Below are positions 50,067 through 60,535 of a DNA stretch of 64,000 nucleotides, in pieces. Within the stretch, counting starts at the first letter, position 1, and each line of letters opens with the position of its first letter. The notes under the pieces are model-generated. The model saw nothing but the letters and a program-made list of their open reading frames with translations. It did not search any database and was not told the origin of the DNA. The stretch comes from Collinsella sp. (lineage in GTDB: Bacteria > Actinomycetota > Coriobacteriia > Coriobacteriales > Coriobacteriaceae): NCBI GenBank assembly GCA_018382125.1, contig JAGZQO010000008.1, positions 10,489-74,488 of the forward strand, given 5' to 3'. A program made the translations under genes and the position numbers.

Positions 50067-51485
50067 ATGGCTGATTCCCAGACTGCAACCTCCGCGCCCG
50101 AGTTTAAGAGCGCCCACTTTATCGGTATCGGCGGCGCCGGCATGAGCGGCATCGCCCTCGTTCTGCACGAGCGCGGTTATGCCGTTACCGGCTCCGACCT
50201 TAAGACGTCACGTTATATCCGCCAGCTTACCCGCGCTGGTGTGAAGGTGCATGTGGGCCATGAGGCCGCCACGATCGACGAGGTCAAGCCCGACGTGGTT
50301 GTTGTCTCTACCGCTATTCCGGAGTCCAACCCTGAACTCGTGCGCGCTCGCGAGCTTGGTATTCCCGTGTGGCCCCGTGCCAAGATGCTCTCTGCTTTGG
50401 GCCACGGCTACACCACCGTCGCTGTTGCCGGCACGCATGGCAAGACCACCACGTCTTCGATGTGCGCCACCATGCTCGACCGCATGGGTCTGGATCCGAG
50501 CTTCTTGATCGGCGGCATCGTCGAGGGCTATGACACGAACGGCAAGAACGGCTCGGGCGACTACTTTGTCGCCGAGGCCGACGAGTCCGACAGCTCCTTC
50601 CTGTTCCTGAACCCCAACGTGGTCATTGTGACCAACGTCGAGGCCGACCACCTCGATCACTACTCGGGTATCGAGGAGATCGAGGCAACTTTCGCCAAAT
50701 TCATGAGCCTGGTGGGCGAGGAGGGCACCGCCATCGTCTGCGGTGAGGACCCGCATCTGGTCGAGCTCGCCAAGTCGACGGGCCGTCACGTGCTTTCCTA
50801 CGGCTTTGCCGAGAGCAACGACATCGTCTGCATGCACCCGGATGTCAAGGGCATCCAGAGTGACTTTATCGTTCGCTTTGAGGACGGCACTGAGCACGCT
50901 GTGGAGATCAAGAGCAATCCCGGTCGCCACAACATGCTCAACGCCACGGCGGTGCTCACCGTCGCCCATGTCCTGGGCCTTGACATCGACGCCGCTGCCA
51001 AGGCGCTTTCGAGCTTTGAGGGCGTCCGCCGTCGCTTTACCCATGTGGGCGATATCGATGGCATTACCGTAGTCGATGATTACGGTCATCATCCCACCGA
51101 GATCAAGGCGACGCTTGCTGCCGCTTCGTCGCTGGGCTACAAGCACGTCGACGTCGTGTTCCAGCCGCACCGCTATTCGCGCCTGCAGGCCCTGTGCGAC
51201 GACTTTGCCGATGCATTTGCCAATGCCGATAAACTGCTGCTGATTGATGTGTTCTCGGCTGGCGAGATGCCCATTCCGGGTGTCACCTCTAAGATGCTCG
51301 CCGATACCGTGCGCGCCAAGCATCCTGACAAGGAGGTCGTGTATTGCTCCAGCCGTCTTGAGCTCAACCAGGAGCTCGAGCAGATGGTGGGCGAGGGCGA
51401 CCTGCTGCTCACTATGGGTGCCGGTGACGTTACGACCGTCGGCCCCGAGTTCATTGAGTATCTGACTGCCAAGAAAGACGCTTAA
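50067..51485 (+). CDS. murC: UDP-MurNAc:L-alanine ligase
   Basis: A 472-residue Mur ligase for the first amino acid of the stem peptide. N-terminal FIGIGGAGMSGIALVL, ATP loop AVAGTHGKTTTSSM (about 118-131), EADESDSSFL and VVDDYGHHPTEIKATL are MurC-specific. AAGGAG lies 12 bases before the ATG, a slightly long spacing. Confidence 0.96.
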   Translation: MADSQTATSAPEFKSAHFIGIGGAGMSGIALVLHERGYAVTGSDLKTSRYIRQLTRAGVKVHVGHEAATIDEVKPDVVVVSTAIPESNPELVRARELGIPVWPRAKMLSALGHGYTTVAVAGTHGKTTTSSMCATMLDRMGLDPSFLIGGIVEGYDTNGKNGSGDYFVAEADESDSSFLFLNPNVVIVTNVEADHLDHYSGIEEIEATFAKFMSLVGEEGTAIVCGEDPHLVELAKSTGRHVLSYGFAESNDIVCMHPDVKGIQSDFIVRFEDGTEHAVEIKSNPGRHNMLNATAVLTVAHVLGLDIDAAAKALSSFEGVRRRFTHVGDIDGITVVDDYGHHPTEIKATLAAASSLGYKHVDVVFQPHRYSRLQALCDDFADAFANADKLLLIDVFSAGEMPIPGVTSKMLADTVRAKHPDKEVVYCSSRLELNQELEQMVGEGDLLLTMGAGDVTTVGPEFIEYLTAKKDA

Positions 51486-51490
51486 GTCTA

Positions 51491-52402
51491 ATGGGTCTGT
51501 TTAACGCCGTCATGGCGCTCTCGGGCATGATCGACACAGATGTGATCGAGGACGAGCGCCTTGCGCGTCATACGAGCTATCGTATCGGCGGCAAGGCCGA
51601 CCTCTTTGTGACGTGCCATAGCTATCATGCCCTCCGCCGCGCCGTGGCGGTGCTCGATCGCGAGCAGGTGCCGTGGGTCATCATCGGCAAGGGCTCCAAT
51701 CTGCTGGTTGCCGATGGCGGTTATCGCGGTGCCGTCATTTCGCTCGGACGTGAGTTTCAGCGCACGGTTGTTGCCGATGACGGTTGTACGCTGACGGTCG
51801 GTGCGGGCGTGATGTTTGCGCGCCTGGTCAACGATGCCCTGTCGCGTAGCCTCTCGGGCCTTGAGTTTGCCGTTGGCATCCCTGGCTCGGTCGGCGGTGC
51901 GATATCTATGAATGCCGGCACACGGACCGAGTGGATTGGCTCGCTGGTCGAGGATGTCGTAACGTTTGACCCGGCATCCGGTATCAAGCATTATGCGGGG
52001 TCCGAGATCACTTGGGGCTACCGCGAATGTAGCCTTCCCCGCAATGAGATCATCCTCGAGTGTGTGCTCAAGCTTAAACCGGCGCCCAAGGCCGACATTC
52101 GCGAGCGCATGGAGCGGTACCTGACGAGGCGCAGGCGTACACAGCCCATGGGCCGCGCATCCTGCGGGTCGGTCTTTCGCAATCCGCCCGATGCGAGCGT
52201 GGGCAAGCTTATCGAGGATTGTGGATTAAAGGGTTTTTCGATTGGCGGCGCGGAAGTTTCGCCCGTCCACGCTAATTTTATCGTTAATAACGGAACCGCC
52301 TCGGCCGATGACGTTGCCGCGGTTATCAGACATGTGCACGGAAAGGTGAGGGAGGCGTATGGCATCGAGCTCAGACCGGAAGTTAAATTCCTCGGCTTCT
52401 AG
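51491..52402 (+). CDS. murB: UDP-N-acetylenolpyruvoylglucosamine reductase
   Basis: A 303-residue flavoenzyme finishing UDP-MurNAc synthesis. FAD-binding stretches HTSYRIGGKADLF and WVIIGKGSNLLV, GIPGSVGGAISMNAG, and the active-site serine in CGSVFRNP place it in the type II group. Starts 5 bases after murC and overlaps ftsQ by 44 bases. Confidence 0.95.
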   Translation: MGLFNAVMALSGMIDTDVIEDERLARHTSYRIGGKADLFVTCHSYHALRRAVAVLDREQVPWVIIGKGSNLLVADGGYRGAVISLGREFQRTVVADDGCTLTVGAGVMFARLVNDALSRSLSGLEFAVGIPGSVGGAISMNAGTRTEWIGSLVEDVVTFDPASGIKHYAGSEITWGYRECSLPRNEIILECVLKLKPAPKADIRERMERYLTRRRRTQPMGRASCGSVFRNPPDASVGKLIEDCGLKGFSIGGAEVSPVHANFIVNNGTASADDVAAVIRHVHGKVREAYGIELRPEVKFLGF

Positions 52403-53615
52403 AGCATCGAAACCCACCTTCCGCCGCGCCGGAGGGCGTTCCGGCGCGCCTGCCAAACCTCAACGCAATACCGTCGCGCACTCTAAGTCTGTCGGGCATG
52501 CTCGACAGACCAGTCGTCCGGTTGTCGGCTCGCAGCTCGGTAATCGTCCGGCCGCAAAACAGTCCTCGCGTCCCTCGGTGACGTCAAAGCCTGTTATGGG
52601 CGCCAAGCCTGCCCGTCCCATGGCAACTCCTAAGCCCTCGGCAGGAACTAAGGCGGCGCGTCCGGGTCGCACGCTGGGCGCATCGAAACCGCGCTCGCTG
52701 ACATCGGTGCCGGCTACCGCCAAGAAGCCTTCGGGTAAAAAAGGCGTCAACCCGTTGTCTTCACTTAGGGCGATGGCAAATAAAACATCAGACGCCGCTT
52801 CTGTCGTTACAGGCAAAGGCAAAATCGTGGGCGGCGTTTTGGCCGTCTTGGCCGTGCTCGTCGTCGTTGCCATCGTGGTGATTAACTCTGGATTGTTTAC
52901 CGCCACTGATATTCAGATTCAAGGCAGCGAGCACGTGACGAAGCACGATGCTATCCAGCTGATCGATTTGCCCGAGGGAACGTCGCTTTTTAACGTCGAT
53001 CCCGACCAGATTACCGAGGACCTCAAGCAGAATCCGTGGGTCTCGGGCGTGGATGTCCAGCGTCAGTTCCCGCATACGCTCATCATTACGCCGATGGAGC
53101 GCAAGGTCATCGCAATTGCCTATATCAGCTCCGATGACCTTGCCTGGGCCATCGGGGATGATGACACCTGGATTGCCCCGCTGTCGACGTCGGTCGAAGT
53201 GGATGACCAGGGCAACGTCATCACGACGGGGCAGGGCTCAAATACCCTGACCGGCATTGATGCCGCGCTGGCGCTCGCTAAGCACTATGGCGCGGTGTTG
53301 TTGACTGATGTCTCGGCGGATGTCGCTCCGGTTTCCGGCCAGGCAGTGAGCTCCAAGGCCGTTAAGGCTGGCTTGGATTATGTGCGTGGTTTTTCGAGCG
53401 AGTTCTTGGGACAAGTCAAGGATATTTCCACGCCTTCGGTCGAAGCCATCTCGGCAAACCTCAATAACGGCATTGAGGTGTCGCTGGGCGATTCGAACGA
53501 TATCGTCAAGAAGGAGCGCGTAGTCACCAAGCTGCTTTCGCAGGTAGAGGGCGTAACGTATATCAATGTGCGCTCTCCGGGTAACTATACATTTAGGAAC
53601 GCTCCGACCTCGTAG
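52359..53615 (+). CDS. ftsQ: Cell division protein FtsQ
   Basis: A 418-residue bitopic division protein. The first 155 residues are a long Ser/Pro/Lys/Arg-rich, probably disordered cytoplasmic domain, followed by one membrane span (about 156-177) and a POTRA domain (about 183-250, DIQIQGSEHVTKHDAIQLIDLPEG), then the FtsQ beta domain. The ATG at 52359 lies inside murB but has GGGAGG upstream, so the 44-base overlap is real and implies coupled translation. Confidence 0.9.
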   Translation: MASSSDRKLNSSASRASKPTFRRAGGRSGAPAKPQRNTVAHSKSVGHARQTSRPVVGSQLGNRPAAKQSSRPSVTSKPVMGAKPARPMATPKPSAGTKAARPGRTLGASKPRSLTSVPATAKKPSGKKGVNPLSSLRAMANKTSDAASVVTGKGKIVGGVLAVLAVLVVVAIVVINSGLFTATDIQIQGSEHVTKHDAIQLIDLPEGTSLFNVDPDQITEDLKQNPWVSGVDVQRQFPHTLIITPMERKVIAIAYISSDDLAWAIGDDDTWIAPLSTSVEVDDQGNVITTGQGSNTLTGIDAALALAKHYGAVLLTDVSADVAPVSGQAVSSKAVKAGLDYVRGFSSEFLGQVKDISTPSVEAISANLNNGIEVSLGDSNDIVKKERVVTKLLSQVEGVTYINVRSPGNYTFRNAPTS

Positions 53616-53814
53616 CGCTGGTTGATGCTTTGTTGAGGGGCCATACCACGCCGTTTATCTGGTTTGTTTGGTTTTCACGGTCAATTATTTGACTGATACG
53701 TTCATAATGTGCAAACATAATACGGTTTACCTTTGCATTTACTTTCAACCTGAAGGTTAATGTGCGCAGGGGTCGACCCATGCTATGGCTATAACCTTTG
53801 TTCGGAGGACCGAC

Positions 53815-54969
53815 ATGCACGAGACAGAGATCAACAACTACCTTGCCGTCATTAAGGTGGTCGGCGTCGGCGGCGGCGGTACCAACGCGGTCAATCGAAT
53901 GATCGAAGAGGGCATCCGCGGCGTCGAGTTTGTTGCCATCAACACCGATGCTCAGGCACTCGCGATCTCTGATGCCGATATCAAGGTGCACATCGGCACC
54001 GACCTTACCCGCGGCCTGGGCGCCGGCGCCAACCCCGAGGTTGGCCGCAAGGCTGCCGATGAGTCCCGCGACGACATTGCCGAGGCGCTCGCTGGCGCCG
54101 ACATGGTGTTCATCACCTGCGGCGAGGGCGGTGGCACCGGTACCGGCGCTGCTCCCATCGTTGCCGATATCGCGATGAACGAGGTCGGTGCGCTGACCGT
54201 CGCCGTCGTGACCAAGCCCTTCACCTTCGAGGGCCGCAAGCGCAAGAAGAGCGCCGAGGAGGGCATTAAGACCCTCTCCGATTGCGTCGACACCATGATC
54301 GTCATCCCTAACGATAAGCTGCTCGACATCGCCGAGAAGAAGACCACCATGCTCGAGGCCTTCGCGATTGCCGATGGCGTCCTTTCCCAGGGCACCCAGG
54401 GCATCACCGACCTCATCACCGTCCCCGGTATCATCAACCTGGACTTCGCCGATGTTAAGACCATCATGAAGCAGGCCGGTACCGCCATGATGGGTATCGG
54501 TACCTCTTCTGGGGACACCCGTGCCGTCGACGCTGCCCAGCAGGCCATCTCCAGCCCGCTGCTCGAGAGTTCCATCGATGGCGCCACGCGCGTGCTGCTC
54601 TCCATCGCCGGTTCCAAGGACCTGGGCATCCAGGAGATCAGCGACGCCGCCGACGTTGTCGCCAACGCCGTCGACCCCGAGGCCAACATCATCTTCGGTA
54701 CCGTTGTCGACGAGTCCCTGGGCGATCAGGTGCGTATCACCGTCATCGCTACGGGCTTCTCCGACTCCAACGTCAACCGTCAGGACGAACTCTTTGCTGC
54801 TCAGCAGTCTCAGAGCAAGGCCGCTGCCTCCGCTGAGCCGCAGCGCACCGCTCCTGCCACGAGCCCGGCTCAGGCCGCTCCGACCCGCAACGTCGGTGGC
54901 ACCGAGCTTCCTAATTTCGGCAACGATCAGTTCGAGCTTCCCGACTTCCTGAAGCGCGGTAGCTTCTAA
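53815..54969 (+). CDS. ftsZ: Cell division GTPase FtsZ
   Basis: A 384-residue tubulin homologue forming the Z ring. The tubulin signature GGGTGTG is at 105-111, the T7 catalytic loop contains [11 protein letters not shown], and the C-terminal partner-binding peptide is [11 protein letters not shown] after an Ala/Gln/Pro linker. ATG at 53815 has CGGAGG upstream. A 199-base gap from ftsQ should hold its own promoter, but no clear boxes stand out. Confidence 0.97.
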   Translation: MHETEINNYLAVIKVVGVGGGGTNAVNRMIEEGIRGVEFVAINTDAQALAISDADIKVHIGTDLTRGLGAGANPEVGRKAADESRDDIAEALAGADMVFITCGEGGGTGTGAAPIVADIAMNEVGALTVAVVTKPFTFEGRKRKKSAEEGIKTLSDCVDTMIVIPNDKLLDIAEKKTTMLEAFAIADGVLSQGTQGITDLITVPGIINLDFADVKTIMKQAGTAMMGIGTSSGDTRAVDAAQQAISSPLLESSIDGATRVLLSIAGSKDLGIQEISDAADVVANAVDPEANIIFGTVVDESLGDQVRITVIATGFSDSNVNRQDELFAAQQSQSKAAASAEPQRTAPATSPAQAAPTRNVGGTELPNFGNDQFELPDFLKRGSF

Positions 54970-54995
54970 GTCGTTCTTTGCATTGTTGTGCACAG

Positions 54996-55026
54996 GGGCG
55001 TGTCCGTATGGACGCGCCCTTTTTAT
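54996..55026 (+). terminator. Intrinsic terminator after ftsZ
   Basis: GGGCG(T)GTCC-GTAT-GGAC(G)CGCCC followed by TTTTTA. It separates ftsZ from the pgeF-pst transcript. Confidence 0.88.
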
Positions 55027-55056
55027 TTCGACTTTGTAAACTAGAACCTCCAATCT

Positions 55057-55074
55057 CTTTACGTTCCCTTTACG
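55057..55074 (+). promoter_or_regulatory. PHO-box-like direct repeat upstream of pgeF-pst
   Basis: CTTTACG-TTCC-CTTTACG, two identical 7-base units with a 4-base spacer and so an 11-base period, the architecture of PhoB/PhoP sites. A TATCCT -10-like box lies 20 bases downstream at 55095-55100. It precedes an operon that includes pstSCAB and phoU. Confidence 0.55.
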
Positions 55075-55179
55075 ATTGCCTCCAGCGCAGCAGGTATCCT
55101 TTTAGAGAAGTATGACAGCCGTATAAACGCGGGCTGTAGCGGCGATGCCGCGGTACTTGTGTTATTAGGAGGCTTTAGT

Positions 55180-55980
55180 ATGGCAGCACGTGCGGACAAA
55201 GTTTCGCGTGTCGACCATGATGGAGTTACGTTGGTGGAGGGCGCGACATCCGATGTTCGCTTTGCCTTCACCGAGCGCGCCGGTGGCGTTTCCGAAGATG
55301 CGTACTCCTCACTCAACTTGGGCTCGCATGTTGGCGATGATCCCTTTGCTGTTCAAGAAAATCGTCGCCGCGCACTCGAGGCTATGGGTGCCGCGGAGTG
55401 CGAGCACAACCTGCTCGTTCCCAATCAGGTCCATGGTGACCATATCGTTGCGGTGACCTCGAATGGCGCCGATGACCTTGAGGACGTCCGCGAGCAGATT
55501 GCCGCGGGCTGCGATGCCATCGTCTGTACGGCGCATAACGTGCCCGTGCTGCTCTGCTTTGCCGACTGCGTTCCCGTGGTGCTGGTGGCCCCTGGCGGAT
55601 TTGCCGTGGTGCACTCCGGTTGGAAGGGCACGATTGCACGTATTTCTGCCAAGGCGTGCCAGGCGCTTTGCGATGCTGCCGGCTGCGATGCGGGCGACGT
55701 TTCCGCCTATATCGGCCCCCATATCTTGGGTGACGAATATGAGGTATCCCAGGAACTCATGGATCGCTTTGCCGCCGAGTTCTCTTGCATCGATGCGAGT
55801 ACCTCTCGCATGCTCGATCTTTCCGCTGCCATTCGCGAGGCGCTGGTAGATGTCGGTGTCGACGCGGATGATATCGTGGATACCCAGCTTTCGACCGTGC
55901 GTCAGAACGACCGCTTTTATTCCTACCGTAACGAGGACGGCACCTGTGGGCGCCATGCTGCGATCGGCGTGATGCTATGA
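55180..55980 (+). CDS. pgeF: PgeF/YfiH-family (laccase domain) protein
   Basis: A 266-residue protein of the YfiH/YlmD family, once called polyphenol oxidase. Homologues act on purine nucleosides or on mis-incorporated peptidoglycan precursors. Metal-site residues are in PNQVHGDHI, FADCVPVVLV and VVHSGWKGT. ATG at 55180 has TAGGAGGC upstream. It keeps the usual position after ftsZ but is fused transcriptionally to pstS through an ATGA overlap, so it probably responds to phosphate supply. Confidence 0.9.
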   Translation: MAARADKVSRVDHDGVTLVEGATSDVRFAFTERAGGVSEDAYSSLNLGSHVGDDPFAVQENRRRALEAMGAAECEHNLLVPNQVHGDHIVAVTSNGADDLEDVREQIAAGCDAIVCTAHNVPVLLCFADCVPVVLVAPGGFAVVHSGWKGTIARISAKACQALCDAAGCDAGDVSAYIGPHILGDEYEVSQELMDRFAAEFSCIDASTSRMLDLSAAIREALVDVGVDADDIVDTQLSTVRQNDRFYSYRNEDGTCGRHAAIGVML

Positions 55981-56813
55981 GAAAGATCGTATCGGTCCTG
56001 AGCGCCGCTGTGCTTACACTTACGCTGTGTGCCTGTTCTTCGGGATCTTCTACCTCTTCCATTACCGTCGCTGGCTCCACGACCTGCCTTCCTATCGCCG
56101 AGATTGCGGCCGAGGGCTTTAAGGAGGAGACCGGCATCGACGTGCTCGTTTCCGGTTTGGGTTCTTCCGCTGGCATCGAGGCCGTCAGCGCCGGAACGGC
56201 CGATATCGCCAGCTCCTCCCGTGGGCTCAATGCCGACGAACAGGATCTGGGCCTGACCCCCATCGTAATTGCCCACGACGGTATCGCGGTCATCGTGAAC
56301 GACGATAACCCGGTCGATAACCTCTCGACCGAGCAGCTCCGCGATATCTACGCCGGCAAGATTACCAATTGGAAAGAGGTCGGTGGCGAGGACCTGAGGA
56401 TTCAGGTCATCAACCGAGACGAGGCGTCCGGTACGCGCGAGGCCTTCCGTACCATCGTGATGGATGGCACGCCGTTCGATCGCCGCTCGGCTGTTCTTTC
56501 GGGTACGGGCCAGGTGCGCGACGTGGTATCTCGTTCGCGTGGGGCCATCGGCTACATTTCGCTGGGCTTCGTCGATAGCCTCAACGCCAAGACCTCGGTC
56601 AAGGCCGTCTCGGTCAATCATGTTGAGGCGTCCGAGAAGACGGTCGCGAGTGGCGGCTATCCCATCTCGCGCGACCTTTACTTCTTTGTGAAGGGTGCGC
56701 CTTCGCAGCAGGCGCAGGATTACATCGACTATGTGACGTCCGAAAAGATGGACAAGCAGATTCGCGAGGCGGGCTTTATTCCCGTCACCAACGACGAGAA
56801 GGGGAGTGAGTAG
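55977..56813 (+). CDS. pstS: Phosphate ABC transporter substrate-binding lipoprotein
   Basis: A 278-residue periplasm-equivalent phosphate-binding lipoprotein. Signal peptide ends in the lipobox LCAC with C20 lipidated, then a Ser/Gly linker and SITVAGSTTCLPIAEIAAEGF. Phosphate-contact segments SSRGLNADE and RDEASGTREAF are present. Its ATG overlaps the pgeF stop (ATGA). Confidence 0.94.
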   Translation: MRKIVSVLSAAVLTLTLCACSSGSSTSSITVAGSTTCLPIAEIAAEGFKEETGIDVLVSGLGSSAGIEAVSAGTADIASSSRGLNADEQDLGLTPIVIAHDGIAVIVNDDNPVDNLSTEQLRDIYAGKITNWKEVGGEDLRIQVINRDEASGTREAFRTIVMDGTPFDRRSAVLSGTGQVRDVVSRSRGAIGYISLGFVDSLNAKTSVKAVSVNHVEASEKTVASGGYPISRDLYFFVKGAPSQQAQDYIDYVTSEKMDKQIREAGFIPVTNDEKGSE

Positions 56814-56814
56814 C

Positions 56815-57741
56815 ATGGAAGCACAGGAAAACTCCCAGACTGAGCAGAATGTTCAGACGCCCAAGAAGCGCGAGCTGGCGCTCGTATCGCGCAGTACCTA
56901 TATCAAGGAGAAGGCGCTGCAGTGGATCTTCTTTGCCTGCGCGTTCTTGGCGGTCGTTACCGTCATCCTGATTTTTGTCTTTACCACGTACTCGGCGCTG
57001 CCCGTCTTTACTGACATCGGTCTGGCGGACTTCTTTAGCTTTACGTGGGCGCCTTCCGAGGGCCACTACGGCATCTTGTCGCTGCTTGCCGGCTCGGGTC
57101 TGGTGACCGTCGGTGCGCTCGCCATGGGCGTGCCGCTGGGCGTGGGTACGGCCGTTTACCTGGTCGAGATTGCCAGCAAGCGCGTGCGCAAGCTCATCAG
57201 CCCCGCCGTTGACCTGCTGGCGGGCATACCCTCCATCATCTACGGCTTCTTTGGCATGATCATCATCCGCCCGTTTATCGCACAACTGACCGGTGGTCTT
57301 GGTTTTGGTGCGCTGACAGCGTGGTTCGTGCTCGCCATCATGATCGTCCCTACCATCACGACGCTTACCATCGATGCCCTCAATTCCATTCCCATGGGCA
57401 TTCGCGAGGCATCGTATGCCATGGGTGCTACTAAGTGGCAGACCATCTATAAGGTCGTGCTACCTGCCGCCAAACTGGGTATCGTTGATGCCATCGTGCT
57501 GGGTATGGGCCGTGCCATCGGTGAGACCATGGCCGTGCTCATGGTCGTGGGTAACGCTCCGGTTATTCCCGACAGCATTGCGAGCCCCATCTCGACGCTC
57601 ACGAGCCAGATCGCGCTCGACATGAGCTATTCCTCGGGCCTGCACCGCTCGGCTCTGTTCGGCATGGGCGTGGTCCTGTTTATCATCTCCGCCATGCTGG
57701 TGGGCATCGTCCGTCTGATTTCCAAGAAGAAGAGGGGGTAG
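56815..57741 (+). CDS. pstC: Phosphate ABC transporter permease PstC
   Basis: A 308-residue permease with six membrane spans and the coupling loop EASYAMGATKWQTIYKVVLPAA. The first span follows a 45-residue charged N-terminus. GGGGAG precedes the ATG, one base after the pstS stop. Confidence 0.94.
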   Translation: MEAQENSQTEQNVQTPKKRELALVSRSTYIKEKALQWIFFACAFLAVVTVILIFVFTTYSALPVFTDIGLADFFSFTWAPSEGHYGILSLLAGSGLVTVGALAMGVPLGVGTAVYLVEIASKRVRKLISPAVDLLAGIPSIIYGFFGMIIIRPFIAQLTGGLGFGALTAWFVLAIMIVPTITTLTIDALNSIPMGIREASYAMGATKWQTIYKVVLPAAKLGIVDAIVLGMGRAIGETMAVLMVVGNAPVIPDSIASPISTLTSQIALDMSYSSGLHRSALFGMGVVLFIISAMLVGIVRLISKKKRG

Positions 57742-57744
57742 GCT

Positions 57745-58650
57745 ATGTCCGATTCCGTTGACACGACGGTCGATACGACCTCGTCGCGCGAGCGCATCAA
57801 GCGTGCCCTTTCCCACGGTAAGAAGGGCCGTATCAACAAGGACCTGTCAAACAAGATCATGCTCGGCGTGTTCCGCGCCGCGGCCTACATCACCACGCTT
57901 GTGCTGGTCGCTATCATCGCCTACGTGGTTGTTAATGGCTTACCGCATATTTCGCTCGACTTTATCTTCGGTTGGCCCCAGGGTGTCAACGCCGAGGGCG
58001 GCATTTGGCCTACGATTGTCTCGACCATCTACGTGACGGCGCTCGCCATGCTCATCTGTACGCCGGTCGCCGTGCTAGCGGCCGTCTATCTGGCCGAGTA
58101 CGCCAAACAGGGCAAGGTCGTCGAGCTCATCCGTTATGCTGCCGATGCTTTGGCCTCGGTGCCCTCCATCGTTATGGGTCTCTTTGGCTACGCCTTGTTT
58201 GTCGAGGCCATGGGCCTGGGCCTTTCGATGGTCTCGGCTGCCCTGGCGCTGGCGCTTCTGATGCTGCCTATCGTCATGCGCACCACCGAGGAGGCTATTC
58301 GCGCCGTGCCGCGCTATATCCGTTGGGGCGCATATGGCTTGGGCGCCACTAAGTGGCAGGTCGTTTCCAAGATCGTGCTTCCTTCCGCCTTTGGCCGCAT
58401 CGCCACCGGCATCGTCCTTGCCATCGGCCGTGCCATCGGCGAGACCGCGGTTGTACTTTACACCATGGGCCAGGCCATCAATCTACCTATTTCGCCGCTC
58501 GATTCCGGCCGCCCCATGACGGTCCATCTGTACCTGCTTGCCAACGACGGCATCAACATGAACGCAGCCTACGGCACCGCGCTCTTGCTGATGGTGATCA
58601 TTTTGGCCTTCAACCTGTTTGCGCGCTTCCTGTCGCGCAAGCGTCGCTAG
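57745..58650 (+). CDS. pstA: Phosphate ABC transporter permease PstA
   Basis: A 301-residue permease partner of PstC. Six spans, coupling loop YGLGATKWQVVSKIVLPSAFGRI, and the family stretch PSIVMGLFGYALF. Starts 3 bases after pstC. Confidence 0.94.
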   Translation: MSDSVDTTVDTTSSRERIKRALSHGKKGRINKDLSNKIMLGVFRAAAYITTLVLVAIIAYVVVNGLPHISLDFIFGWPQGVNAEGGIWPTIVSTIYVTALAMLICTPVAVLAAVYLAEYAKQGKVVELIRYAADALASVPSIVMGLFGYALFVEAMGLGLSMVSAALALALLMLPIVMRTTEEAIRAVPRYIRWGAYGLGATKWQVVSKIVLPSAFGRIATGIVLAIGRAIGETAVVLYTMGQAINLPISPLDSGRPMTVHLYLLANDGINMNAAYGTALLLMVIILAFNLFARFLSRKRR

Positions 58651-58662
58651 TTAAGGAGTCCC

Positions 58663-59466
<804 letters not shown>

Positions 59467-59558
59467 TCGGTGCGACTAGTCCCAAGCCGATCGGATCTGG
59501 TCCGGTGCGTATTCACTGTGCGGGCGGCATGACCGCACCCAACTGATTGGAGTGAACC

Positions 59559-60416
59559 ATGCGTAAACTGTTTTCCCGTCAGCTCATCGAGGCCCGCCAC
59601 GAGATGCTGAGCATCTACGAGGCCGTCGATCTGGCCCTCCACGATGCCGTTAAGGCCTATGTGACCGACGACCGCAAGCTCGCCACCAAGACCAAGAAGC
59701 GCACGCTTTCGATTGACGCGCGCTGCGCCAACCTGGAGGCCGTCTGCTACAACCTGATTGCCACGCAGTCACCGGTCGCCTCCGACTTCCGCTTGCTGCA
59801 GACGATCATCTACGTCGACTTTAACCTGCAGCGCATGACCGATAAGGTTCGCCAGATTTGCCGCGCCACGCGTCATATGATCAAGGCCGACATCTCGCTG
59901 CCCAAGGAGCTTGTCGGCACGGTCGAGGCCGAGGCTGAGGCCGTCTACCAGGTGCTGGGCTCTTCGCTTTCCGCGCTCGTCACGAATGATATGTCCATCA
60001 TCTGCAACTTGGCCGTCGAGGACGAGCCAGTGCACGCCGCCTACGAGAAGTTTTTCCGCACCTTTAACCGTATGGATACGGGCGACTTTATGGACGACGA
60101 CAGCAACTATGACGACCTGCGCCGCGCCATCATGGTATCGCGCTATCTCGATCGCATCGCCTCGATTTCCATCGATGCCGCCTGCCGTCTGACCTTCCTG
60201 TTGACCGGACAGCGTATGACTGCCGGTGATATCGCCTGCACTGATGAGGATGAGCTCGAGAGCATGCGTGTGCCTTCGGGCGAGGGTGTTATCATGAGGC
60301 CCGCCGTCGACGCGCGCTACGTTGCCAAGGTGCCCGTTAGCGAGGTCAGCGAGGGTCTTCGCTACCTGCTCGATCATCTTGAGGACGAGGACGATGGCGA
60401 GGACGACGAGGAGTAA
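59559..60416 (+). CDS. phoU: Phosphate signalling/transport regulator PhoU
   Basis: A 285-residue PhoU, longer than the usual 215-240 because of an insert near residue 170 and an acidic end (HLEDEDDGEDDEE). Two three-helix bundles with the metal-binding motifs ATQSPVASDFRLLQ and RYLDRIASISIDAA in the expected places. PhoU restrains Pst uptake and the PhoR sensor. No phoR/phoB pair is in the window. A hairpin follows. Confidence 0.88.
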   Translation: MRKLFSRQLIEARHEMLSIYEAVDLALHDAVKAYVTDDRKLATKTKKRTLSIDARCANLEAVCYNLIATQSPVASDFRLLQTIIYVDFNLQRMTDKVRQICRATRHMIKADISLPKELVGTVEAEAEAVYQVLGSSLSALVTNDMSIICNLAVEDEPVHAAYEKFFRTFNRMDTGDFMDDDSNYDDLRRAIMVSRYLDRIASISIDAACRLTFLLTGQRMTAGDIACTDEDELESMRVPSGEGVIMRPAVDARYVAKVPVSEVSEGLRYLLDHLEDEDDGEDDEE

Positions 60417-60454
60417 GTAACCCCGTTCGTCGAAAGATTGTAAATACCTAAGTG

Positions 60455-60484
60455 AGCGCGGCCTTGCACATGCGGGGCCGCGCT
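60455..60484 (+). terminator. Probable terminator after phoU
   Basis: A perfect 9-bp stem AGCGCGGCC-12-GGCCGCGCT followed by CTTGCG, so a weak T-run. Confidence 0.6.
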
Positions 60485-60535
60485 CTTGCGTTAGCATGGG
60501 ACTACTTGTTTGGCTGTCAGCGGAGGCGATTGGCA

